Shown: piece by piece, positions 9,003-17,525 of the stretch
Layout of the letters: the number at the start of each line of letters is the position of its first letter
How positions within the stretch are numbered: position 1 is the first letter of the stretch
Assembly (NCBI GenBank): GCA_021202635.1
Contig: JAJQCQ010000059.1
Location: 1-64,000 of the forward strand
Source: Lachnospiraceae bacterium
GTDB taxonomy: Bacteria > Bacillota > Clostridia > Lachnospirales > Lachnospiraceae
DNA: 64,000 nt
Reading direction: 5' to 3'
The notes under the pieces: generated by a model
Seen by the model: the letters and a program-made list of their open reading frames with translations, nothing else
The model's database searches: none
Told to the model about the DNA's origin: nothing
Made by a program: the position numbers and the translations under genes

Positions 9003-9954
9003 ATGAAGAGAGAAATTGTTTTTGGCCCTTTGAGATGTATGCCCGGCGAAAAGGTACAGGGTATGATGGACTTCGCGGATACAGGGATTTCCTCTCCGCT
9101 CACGCTGATTTGTGGCGAAAAAGAGGGGAAGACAGTGCTTCTGACCACCGGGATCCACGGGGGAGAGTACCCGAGCATTGAGAGTGTGATCGAGCTGGCG
9201 CAGGAGCTGCAGCCAGAGGATATCTGCGGCGCTCTGGTCATTTTTCATCCGGTAAATACAGCAGGGTTTCTGGAGCGGGTCAGCGCCGTTTATCCGGAAT
9301 CGGGAGAAAACCTGAACCGGCAGTATCCGGGCAGTCCGACCGGCACCATCGGCCAGCGCTTTGCTTATGCGCTGACGCAGGAAGTGATACGGAAATGTGA
9401 TTTTATGATTGATACGCATGGAGGAGATCTCCATGAGGTGCTTCCGCCCTATGTGTATTATCCGGGCGTCGGGGATCAGGAGGTTGCGGAGCGCTCAAGG
9501 CAGGCTGCGCTGCGGGTCAATGCCCGCTATATGGTACGCTCGCAGGCGGACTCCAACGCTTACCATATGTGCAATCGTTACGGGATTCCCAGTATGCTGA
9601 TCGAAATGGGAGGCCGTGGACTGTGGTCAAAGGAAGAGGTGGGCGCATACAAAGACAACATTATGAATGTCCTGCGCTATCTGGATGTTCTGCCGGGCGA
9701 AGCCAAAATGCCGTCCGAGCCGGCTTATGTGATTACGAATGCGGCTTATATTGACGCTTCACAGTCCGGCTGCTGGTATCCGCAGGTAAGCCTGGAGCAG
9801 CGTGTGAAAAAAAGGAGATCTTCTGGGCGTCATTAAGGACTTTTTCGGCAATATTCTGGAGGAGGTTTACGCGGAATTCGATTCCATTATTCTGTTTTAT
9901 ACGGTTTCACTGGCGATAAAGGCCGGCGATCCGATTATTACTTATGGGATATGA
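9003..9954 (+). CDS. Succinylglutamate desuccinylase/aspartoacylase (M14-like) family deacylase with a frameshift at A7 (9807-9813)
   Basis: TTGIHGGEYPSIESV and MIDTHGGDLHE zinc-site motifs. The listed ORF ends at 9836. Removing one A gives QRVKKGDLLGVIKDFFGNILEEVYAEFDSIILFYTVSLAIKAGDPIITYGI, ending at 9954. Confidence 0.8.
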
Positions 9955-9979
9955 GGATGCAGAAAAAGGATTGCGCAGG

Positions 9980-10011
9980 CGAGCAGGATTCGGCAAGCCG
10001 TCTCCTGCTCG
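9980..10011. repeat. GC-rich palindromic repeat, copy 1
   Basis: CGAGCAGGA-ttcggcaagccgtc-TCCTGCTCG; near-identical copy at 62177-62208. Confidence 0.75.
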
Positions 10012-10026
10012 GATGCGGATTCCGGC

Positions 10027-10146
10027 TTCCAGTGGAACAGAGTCCTGGCACTTTCCCTGATCTCAATTATCCCGTCGCTGGTGGTATTCTTCCTGGCGCA
10101 GGATAAGTTCGTGGATGGTATTTCTGCGGGCGGTGTAAAGGGTTGA
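10027..10146 (+). pseudogene. C-terminal remnant of a MalG-type sugar ABC permease
   Basis: Translation FQWNRVLALSLISIIPSLVVFFLAQDKFVDGISAGGVKG* matches the typical C-terminus of CUT1 permeases; no upstream body of the gene. Confidence 0.7.
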
Positions 10147-10221
10147 TTGAAAACGTTTAACAGGAAAAAGGGTGGCAGGTCTATCGCCCTTTTTTACCAT
10201 AAAGACTGAGGAAATAACAGA

Positions 10222-11808
10222 ATGAATATTCGGCTTATCATGAAAACCGCCAGAAGTGTTTCTCTGGAGCTGGATGATGGCGGGATTTATAACACAAAAG
10301 AGACCTATCGCATTTTGCAGAATGGTGAGGCTGTAAAAGAGACGGATACGGTGATTACTTCTCTTTATGGTCTGCTGCCGGACTCAGATTATATGATCTG
10401 GGTAGAAAACTTAGAAGGCGAGCGGGTCGGCTCGTTTGCGTTCCGCACAGATCGGGAGTCAGTGACTCTGAATGTGAGGAGCTTTGGTGCGAAGGGAGAC
10501 GGAGAATCTGATGACACGGTCTGCATTCAGGCGGCGATCATGGCCTGCCCGGCAAATGGACGCGTGCTGATTCCGGCGGGAACCTACCGGATTACGAGTA
10601 TCTTTTTAAAGAGCGGAGTGCGGGTAGAGCTCAGGAAGGATGCCTGCCTGCGCGCGTTTACGGAACGGTCGCGGTTCGCGATTTTTCCCGGGTCGGTGAA
10701 GACGACCGACGGAAAGGAAGAGTACCAGCTTGGAAGCTGGGAGGGCAATCCGCTGCCGATGTTTACCGGGATCATCACCGGTGTGGATGTATCGGATGTG
10801 GTGATTTACGGCGAGGGCAGCATTGACGGCGCGGCAAGTTATGAGAACTGGTGGAAAAATGAGAAGGTCATGGAGACGGCCTGGAGGCCGCGGCTTCTGT
10901 TTCTGAACCGCTGTGAAAACGTCCGCGTACAGGGACTGCTGCTTCACGACAGTCCGTCATGGACGGTGCATCCGTATTTTAGCGAGAGGCTGCTGTTCTG
11001 TGATTTTGCGATTGAGAATCCGCAGGTTTCTCCGAATACGGACGGGATTGATCCGGAATCCTGCCGGGATGTCACGATCTGCGGCGTCCGGTTTACGCTG
11101 GGCGACGACTGCATTGCGGTGAAGTCCGGTAAAATCTATATGGGAAAGAAATATAAAACGCCATCCTCAAACATCCGTATTTATCAGTGCTTGATGGAGA
11201 ATGGGCATGGCGCTGTCACGGTCGGCAGTGAGATGGCCGGAGGCGTGAACGGGCTGGTGGTGGAAAAGTGCCGTTTTTATCATACGGACCGTGGCCTGCG
11301 CATTAAGACGCGGCGCGGACGCGGAAAGGACGCGGTGCTTGACAACATTATCTTCCGGGATCTTCTGATGGATCAGGTGATGAGTCCGTTTACCGCAAAT
11401 GCTTTTTACTTCTGCGATCCGGACGGGCGGACGGAGTTTGTGCGTTCCCGTGAGAAATACCCGGTAGACGAGGGAACCCCCTCGATGAAGCGTTTTTATT
11501 TTGAAAATATCCGGGCGACCAACTGCCATGTGGCGGCGCTCTGGTTTGAGGGTCTGCCGGAGCAGAAGATTGAGCAGATGGAGATGCGCAACATTGAGAT
11601 TTCCTTCGCAGACGACGCAAAATGCGATGTCCCGATCATGTCAGAAGGAGTGGATGCGTGCAGCAAAAGAGGTATTTTTGTGAGAAACGTGAAAAAACTC
11701 ATTCTTGACCATGTGACGATTGAAGGATGCGAAGGGGAGCTGTTTGAATTGCATGATGTGGAGGAAGTGGTACAAGAGAGACTTGCGCCGCAGAACGGAA
11801 TCTGTTAG
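10222..11808 (+). CDS. Polygalacturonase-like glycoside hydrolase (GH28)
   Basis: 528 aa; VRSFGAKGDGESDDT, NTDGIDPESCRDV, GDDCIAVKSGK and HGAVTVGSEMAGG motifs. Confidence 0.9.
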   Translation: MNIRLIMKTARSVSLELDDGGIYNTKETYRILQNGEAVKETDTVITSLYGLLPDSDYMIWVENLEGERVGSFAFRTDRESVTLNVRSFGAKGDGESDDTVCIQAAIMACPANGRVLIPAGTYRITSIFLKSGVRVELRKDACLRAFTERSRFAIFPGSVKTTDGKEEYQLGSWEGNPLPMFTGIITGVDVSDVVIYGEGSIDGAASYENWWKNEKVMETAWRPRLLFLNRCENVRVQGLLLHDSPSWTVHPYFSERLLFCDFAIENPQVSPNTDGIDPESCRDVTICGVRFTLGDDCIAVKSGKIYMGKKYKTPSSNIRIYQCLMENGHGAVTVGSEMAGGVNGLVVEKCRFYHTDRGLRIKTRRGRGKDAVLDNIIFRDLLMDQVMSPFTANAFYFCDPDGRTEFVRSREKYPVDEGTPSMKRFYFENIRATNCHVAALWFEGLPEQKIEQMEMRNIEISFADDAKCDVPIMSEGVDACSKRGIFVRNVKKLILDHVTIEGCEGELFELHDVEEVVQERLAPQNGIC

Positions 11809-11819
11809 TATCATACTAA

Positions 11820-12012
11820 ACAGTTCAGAACAGCATCTAGCCTCAGACATATGACGCGTAAGCGGCATATAGCCTTCGAAGAAGGCGGCGCTGAACGGTC
11901 CTGCGTGCCAGTGGCACGCGTTTAGGACGGACCGAAGCGAAGCGGAGAACCAGTGGACGTTCGCTTAGCGCCGACCGAAGCGAAGCGTAGACCTGTGGCC
12001 TGCTGTTCAATA
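11820..12012. repeat. Family-1 modular intergenic repeat, copy A (expanded)
   Basis: Begins CAGTTCAGAACAGCA; contains CCTCAGACATATGACGCGTAAGCGGCATATAGCCTTCG shared with 46620-46665 (reverse complement); ends CCTGTGGCCTGCTGTTCAATAG. Confidence 0.8.
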
Positions 12013-12028
12013 GTAGGAGGAAAATAAA

Positions 12029-12871
12029 ATGCAGATAGGAATTCGTCTTCATGACGTCAGAAAGGCACCGCTGGCTGAGCGCCTTGCGACCGCACATGAG
12101 CAGGGCTTTTCCTGCGCACATCTTGCGCTTACCAAGGTGATTTCGGAGAATCCGGTAGACGACGGGGCGCTCACGCCCGGTTACGCGATGTATCTGAGGA
12201 AGCTTTTTGCAGAGCATGAGCTGGATATTGCGGTGCTCGGCTGTTACCTGAATCTGGCGACCCCGAACGCGGTGAGTCTGGCTAAAACAACAAAACGCTA
12301 TATGACCAATATTCGCTTTGCGTCTCTGCTTGGCGCGGGAGTAGTTGGCACAGAGACGGGCGCACCAAACGAGGACTATCGGTTTGAGGAAGCCTGCCAT
12401 ACGGACGAAGCGCTGGAGACTTTTATCCGGAATGTGCGCCCGGTAGTGGAATACGCAGAGAAGATGGGCGTGATTCTGGCAATTGAGCCGGTGTACCGCC
12501 ATATCGTATGCAATCCGAAGCGCGCGCGGAAAGTGCTTGATGCGATCGGATCGCCGAACCTTCAGATCATTTTTGATCCGGTCAATTTGCTGGACATGGA
12601 TAATTACAGGAATAGCGATGAGATTTTTGCTGAAGCGATTGATCTTTTCGGGGAGGACGTCGCGGTGATGCATCTGAAGGATTATCGGATCGAAAATGGT
12701 CAGCTGATTTCGACCGCGGCCGGAACCGGGGAGATGGACTACTCCAGAATCATCCGTTTTATGAAGGAAAGAAAGCCTTATATTCATGCAACACTGGAGG
12801 ACACGGTGCCGGAGAATGCCGTGCAGGCGAGAATGCACATCCAGAAGCTGTGGGACGCATGCGAAGTGTGA
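12029..12871 (+). CDS. Sugar phosphate isomerase/epimerase (xylose-isomerase-like TIM barrel)
   Basis: 280 aa; ILAIEPVYRHIV, IIFDPVNLLD and VMHLKDYR typical of the AP-endonuclease-2-like family. Confidence 0.75.
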   Translation: MQIGIRLHDVRKAPLAERLATAHEQGFSCAHLALTKVISENPVDDGALTPGYAMYLRKLFAEHELDIAVLGCYLNLATPNAVSLAKTTKRYMTNIRFASLLGAGVVGTETGAPNEDYRFEEACHTDEALETFIRNVRPVVEYAEKMGVILAIEPVYRHIVCNPKRARKVLDAIGSPNLQIIFDPVNLLDMDNYRNSDEIFAEAIDLFGEDVAVMHLKDYRIENGQLISTAAGTGEMDYSRIIRFMKERKPYIHATLEDTVPENAVQARMHIQKLWDACEV

Positions 12872-13038
12872 GTGAATTGTGATAATGGAAGCGCGAGTGA
12901 GAATGAACCGTGTGGTTATAGGTCATACCTGCAGTGGTTGAAATAAAGCAGGTTTGGCTATGGTGTGACCTGTAACCCGTGCGGAAGTAGAAGTGTGTGG
13001 GGGAATCAGTCGCGGATGGAAAACGCAAGGATGGAAGG

Positions 13039-13827
13039 ATGGAAAGCATCATGCTGGAAAGAATTTTTGACGTGGATAACCCCGTGTGGCGGGCAATTGA
13101 TAAGGTGGGCAAGATTTTTTTGCTGAACCTGGTCTGGGTGATCTGTTCTCTGCCGGTTTTTACGATGGGGGCCGCGACGACGGCGTTGATGTACAGCAGT
13201 ATGAAGCTGCAGCAAAATGAGGGGTACTGGTACAAAAATTTTTTCCATTCCTTTGTGCAGAATTTCAAACAGGCGACCGGCATATTTCTGCTTTATCTGG
13301 TCGTGGGGATTTTACTGGTGGCGGATTTTATCCTCGGCGGGCAGCAGGGGGGCGCGTTTGGAATGCTGCTGCAGTGCGGTGCGGGCATTATTGCGATCCC
13401 GTATCTTTTGTCACTGCTGTATGTGTTCGGGGTGCAGGCGAAATTTGTGAATCCGGTGAAGGCAACGATTCGCTACGCGTTTTTCATGGCACTTCATAAT
13501 TTGAAGGGAACGCTCCAGATGGTGATTTTGATGGTGCTCTTTATCTGGGTCAATACCCTGACACAGCTGGCAAATTACCTGACGATTATATATGGATTTG
13601 GGCTGATTGGTTATTGCATGGCAGCGTATCAGAGAAAGGCGTTTGAGAAATACATCAAGAGCGCAGAAAGCCCGGCGGAGCATGGAGAAGAGAGCAGTGA
13701 GTTTGCGATATCCGAGGAAGGCCTGGATGCACTGGCCCGGGAGCAGGGAGGGCTGGATGAAACGTCTGGAAAACCAGTGGGCGCAGTAGATGAATCGCAG
13801 AGGGAGAGAATGAAAGCTGAAAAATAA
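13039..13827 (+). CDS. YesL family (DUF624) membrane protein
   Basis: LERIFDVDNPVWRAIDKVGKIFLLNLVWVICSLPVFTMGAATTALMYSSMK signature. Confidence 0.85.
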   Translation: MESIMLERIFDVDNPVWRAIDKVGKIFLLNLVWVICSLPVFTMGAATTALMYSSMKLQQNEGYWYKNFFHSFVQNFKQATGIFLLYLVVGILLVADFILGGQQGGAFGMLLQCGAGIIAIPYLLSLLYVFGVQAKFVNPVKATIRYAFFMALHNLKGTLQMVILMVLFIWVNTLTQLANYLTIIYGFGLIGYCMAAYQRKAFEKYIKSAESPAEHGEESSEFAISEEGLDALAREQGGLDETSGKPVGAVDESQRERMKAEK

Positions 13828-13877
13828 AAAGGCAGGGGATTCGCTGACAAAAGAAGAACGAGGGAGGCGATAAAAAA

Positions 13878-15023
13878 ATGGACAGGATTGAGAAGTACAT
13901 AGATGAGCTGCTGGCAAAGAGTACGCCGGATCGGCCCGCGTGGAACATCGAAAAGATCCTGCAGGGGCTGAAGTCGAACTGGAATTACATCGACGGCTGC
14001 ATGATCAAAGCGGTTCTGGAGATGTACGCGATTACCGGAAATCAGAAATATTTTGCTTTTGCGGACGCGTTTATCGATGCGAAGGTGCGCGAGGATGGGA
14101 CGATTGACGGCTATTCGGTCGAGGAGCTGAATATTGACAATGTCAACGCCGGTAAGACACTTTTTGAGCTCTATGATCTGACCGGAAAGGAAAAATACCG
14201 CAGGGCAATTGACCTGGTTTACAGCCAGATTGAGCAGATGCCCCGCACGAAGGAGGGCAGCTTCTGGCATAAGAATATTTACCCGAATCAGGTGTGGCTC
14301 GATGGGCTGTATATGTGTCAGCCGTTTTACATGGAATACGAGACCCGGTTTGACGAAAAAAAGAAGTACGACGATATTTTCCGCCAGTTTTTTACTGTGC
14401 AGGAAAATATGCGCGATCCGAAGACCGGACTTTACTATCACGCGTGGGACTCTTCGCGGCAGATGTTCTGGTGTGACCGGGTGACAGGTCTGAGCCAGAA
14501 TTTCTGGCTGCGCGCGCTGGGGTGGTTTTCGATGGCGCTGCTGGATACGCTGGATAAGACGGACGCTTCGGCGGCTCCGGAGGCATACGGCCGGATGAAG
14601 GAGATGTTCCTCGGTCTGATGGACGCGCTCCTGAAGTATCAGGATGAGAGCGGCATGTGGTACCAGGTTGTCAATTTCGGCGGCATGGAGAAGAACTATC
14701 TGGAGACGAGCGGCAGCTCGATTCTGGCGTATGCGCTGTTAAAAGGCGTGCGGCTTGGATTTTTGCCGGAATCGTACCGGGAATATGGCGAGAAAGCCTT
14801 TCATGGTGTCTGTGAGAACTATCTGTCGGAGGATGAGCATGGAAGCCTGCATCTGGGCGGTATCTGCCTGGTCGCGGGACTCGGCGGCAAGGGCAACCGG
14901 CCGGGAACTTATGATTATTATATGTCGGAGCCGGTGGTAAAGGATGACGCGAAGGGTGTGGGACCGTTTTTGCTGGCCTATACCGAAATGCGCAGAGCCG
15001 GGAAGATGGGAGATGAAACGTAA
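13878..15023 (+). CDS. Unsaturated rhamnogalacturonyl/glucuronyl hydrolase (GH105/GH88)
   Basis: 381 aa; NQVWLDGLYMCQPFYMEYE, YYHAWDSSRQMFW and FWLRALGWFSMAL motifs. Confidence 0.88.
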   Translation: MDRIEKYIDELLAKSTPDRPAWNIEKILQGLKSNWNYIDGCMIKAVLEMYAITGNQKYFAFADAFIDAKVREDGTIDGYSVEELNIDNVNAGKTLFELYDLTGKEKYRRAIDLVYSQIEQMPRTKEGSFWHKNIYPNQVWLDGLYMCQPFYMEYETRFDEKKKYDDIFRQFFTVQENMRDPKTGLYYHAWDSSRQMFWCDRVTGLSQNFWLRALGWFSMALLDTLDKTDASAAPEAYGRMKEMFLGLMDALLKYQDESGMWYQVVNFGGMEKNYLETSGSSILAYALLKGVRLGFLPESYREYGEKAFHGVCENYLSEDEHGSLHLGGICLVAGLGGKGNRPGTYDYYMSEPVVKDDAKGVGPFLLAYTEMRRAGKMGDET

Positions 15024-15077
15024 CGATTCAGAACAGCAGGCCACAGGTCTGCGTTCCACTTCGGTTCTGAACGATTG
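15021..15077. repeat. Family-1 modular repeat, copy B (short)
   Basis: TAACGATTCAGAACAGCAGGCCACAGGTCTGCGTTCCACTTCGGTTCTGAACGATTG; the GH105 stop codon TAA (15021-15023) lies in its left arm. Confidence 0.75.
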
Positions 15078-15093
15078 CAAAGGAGGGAGAGGT

Positions 15094-16182
15094 ATGGAAC
15101 ACAAAAATCCGCTGCTTGAGGAGCGGGACACGGCGGAGAAATTTATCACCATCGGTGAGATTATGCTGCGTCTGACGCCGCCGAATTATGAGAAAATCCG
15201 TGTGGCAACGTCGTTTGAGGCCAGCTACGGAGGCAGTGAGGCGAACATTGCGCTGGCGCTCGCAAATCTGGGGATTGACAGCACATTCTTTTCGGTTGTG
15301 CCGAACAACAGTCTGGGAAAGAGCGCGATCCGTATGCTTCGGAGCAACGATGTACACTGTACGCCGGTGATCTTAAGCAGCCCGGAGCAGACGCCGACGC
15401 ACCGGCTGGGGTCGTACTATCTGGAGACCGGTTATGGGATTCGTGCAAGCAAGGTGACCTATGACCGGAAGCACAGCGCCATTTCGGAATTTGATTTCAG
15501 CGAGATTGACCTGGATGCGCTGTTTGAGGGCTTTACCTGGCTGCATCTGAGCGGCATTACGCCGGCTCTGGGACAAAACTGCCGCGACCTGATCCTGCGC
15601 AGTCTGAAGACAGCGAAGGAGAAGGGGCTGACTGTCAGCTTTGACGGAAATTTCCGCAGTAAGCTCTGGACCTGGGAGGAGGCACGGGATTTTTGTACTT
15701 TGTGTCTTCCCTACGTGGACGTTCTGCTCGGGATTGAGCCTTATCATCTCTGGAAGGATGAGAATGACCACAGCAAGGGCGATGTGAAGGACGATATCCC
15801 GTTCCGTCCGGCTTATGAGGAGCAGGACGAGGTCTTTCAGGTCTTTGTGGAGCGCTATCCGAACCTCAAGTGCATCGCACGCCACGTCCGCTACGCGCAC
15901 AGCGGCAGCGAGAACAGTCTCAAGGCTTTTATGTGGTATGAGGGGCATACCTTTGAGAGCAAAATGTTTACCTTCAACATTCTCGACCGCGTGGGTGGCG
16001 GGGATGCCTTTGCGAGCGGCCTGATCTACGCCATGATGCACAAATACCGCCCGATGGATATGATCAATTTTGCAGTGGCGAGCAGTGCGATTAAGCACAC
16101 GATTCGCGGCGATGCGAATATCACGGACGATGTGTCCACCATCCGCAACCTGATGAATATGAATTACGATATTAAGAGGTGA
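15094..16182 (+). CDS. kdgK: 2-dehydro-3-deoxygluconokinase (PfkB family)
   Basis: TIGEIMLRLTPP, GGSEANIALALANLGI and VGGGDAFASGLIYAMM PfkB motifs; RBS AGGAGGGAG before ATG 15094. Confidence 0.82.
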   Translation: MEHKNPLLEERDTAEKFITIGEIMLRLTPPNYEKIRVATSFEASYGGSEANIALALANLGIDSTFFSVVPNNSLGKSAIRMLRSNDVHCTPVILSSPEQTPTHRLGSYYLETGYGIRASKVTYDRKHSAISEFDFSEIDLDALFEGFTWLHLSGITPALGQNCRDLILRSLKTAKEKGLTVSFDGNFRSKLWTWEEARDFCTLCLPYVDVLLGIEPYHLWKDENDHSKGDVKDDIPFRPAYEEQDEVFQVFVERYPNLKCIARHVRYAHSGSENSLKAFMWYEGHTFESKMFTFNILDRVGGGDAFASGLIYAMMHKYRPMDMINFAVASSAIKHTIRGDANITDDVSTIRNLMNMNYDIKR

Positions 16183-16191
16183 TGTGCGCGG

Positions 16192-17415
16192 ATGGATACG
16201 AACTATAATCTGAAACAGAGAAATGCCGGGTATGCCGCTTTTTTTCTCAGCGGGATCTGTGCGATCAGCAGCAGCATTGTGGTCAGCCGCCTGCAGGGAA
16301 GCTATGGATTTGCCTATGGGATGACCGGTACGCTGCTGTCGCTGATGAGCATCGGAAATCTGATTGCGGGGTTTCTGACCGGGTTTTTGCCGACGAAAAT
16401 CGGCACCCGGCTGACGGTGGCGCTTCTGACCACGGGATACGCGATCGGTTATTTTGCCATGGGGCTGACCGGGTGGATGGGGATCCTGATGCTGGCGTTT
16501 GTACTGGCAGGGCTGGCAAAGGGCTGTACGATTAATACCTGTACGATTCTCGTGGGTAACAACTCCCCTGACCGTACCAGAGGCATGAATGTCATGCACG
16601 CCTGCTATGCGCTTGGCGCGCTGCTCTGCCCGTTTTTCATTTCGGCGGCGGCGATGGCAGGCAGCTTTGTTCCCTTGTTTATGCTTGCGGCGTTTGGTCT
16701 GGTTTTGTGGCTGGTTTTCCTCTGTACGCCGCTGGAGACAGGGACTGCCGCGAACGAAAACGGAACGGCTGCGAAAAGCGGCGAAACCGTCGTGCGTGAA
16801 AATGGAAAAACGGCGAAAGCGCAGGGCAGAGCGCTCGCGGGGAAAAAGACGGACTGGAGCTTTCTGAAAAGTAAGAAATTCTGGCTGCTGACGGGACTGA
16901 TCTTCTGTCAGAATGCGGCGGAATACAGCGTCAATGGCTGGATGGTGACGTATTTTAAAAACAGCGGGATTATTTCCGGAAACCTCAGCACCTATACGGT
17001 TACGGTGATGTGGGGCGCGACCCTGCTGGGGAGACTGCTGATCGCGTTTGTCTTCCCAATCAAAAATGCCTGCCGGGCGATGATCCGCATGAGCCTGGGC
17101 TGCATTGTATTTTATCTGGGGCTGATGCTGGTCGGCAGTCAGCTTCCGGCCATCCTGCTGCTGTTTGCGTTTGCGTTTTCCATGGCGGGCATGAATCCGA
17201 CTGCGGTCGCCAGCGCAGGGCGTATGACAAGCGCCGCGAGTATGGGAATCATGCTTCCGGTCGCGGGGATCGGTGCGATTGTGATGCCGTGGATTGCGGG
17301 CGTGATTTCAGAGCACGCGGGACTCGGCGTGGGGATGGCTTCCAATATTGTGCCGTGTGTGGGATTGTTTGTGTTTGCGATTCTGGTGGCGCGGGTGCGT
17401 GAGGAAGGAAATTAG
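16192..17415 (+). CDS. MFS sugar transporter
   Basis: 407 aa, about 12 hydrophobic segments with a central cytoplasmic linker; sits inside the uronate operon. Confidence 0.8.
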   Translation: MDTNYNLKQRNAGYAAFFLSGICAISSSIVVSRLQGSYGFAYGMTGTLLSLMSIGNLIAGFLTGFLPTKIGTRLTVALLTTGYAIGYFAMGLTGWMGILMLAFVLAGLAKGCTINTCTILVGNNSPDRTRGMNVMHACYALGALLCPFFISAAAMAGSFVPLFMLAAFGLVLWLVFLCTPLETGTAANENGTAAKSGETVVRENGKTAKAQGRALAGKKTDWSFLKSKKFWLLTGLIFCQNAAEYSVNGWMVTYFKNSGIISGNLSTYTVTVMWGATLLGRLLIAFVFPIKNACRAMIRMSLGCIVFYLGLMLVGSQLPAILLLFAFAFSMAGMNPTAVASAGRMTSAASMGIMLPVAGIGAIVMPWIAGVISEHAGLGVGMASNIVPCVGLFVFAILVARVREEGN

Positions 17416-17525
17416 CGGATGCGGCAGCAATCAATCATAAAAACGGCGGCAGGCCTGTCATACAGGAACCATCCGTTTTGAATAAAAGGTAATATAATTT
17501 ATAATTTCATATGGAGGGATGAAAA

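Noticed and set aside
7767-9434. 555-aa minus-strand ORF opposite uidA and the deacylase
   Set aside because: Spans two good + strand genes and has no recognisable domain.
9807-9813. Programmed ribosomal frameshift at A7 in the deacylase
   Set aside because: Zero-frame phase (GTG AAA AAA AGG) does not fit X XXY YYZ, and the needed shift is +1; indel error, pseudogene or transcriptional slippage are more likely.
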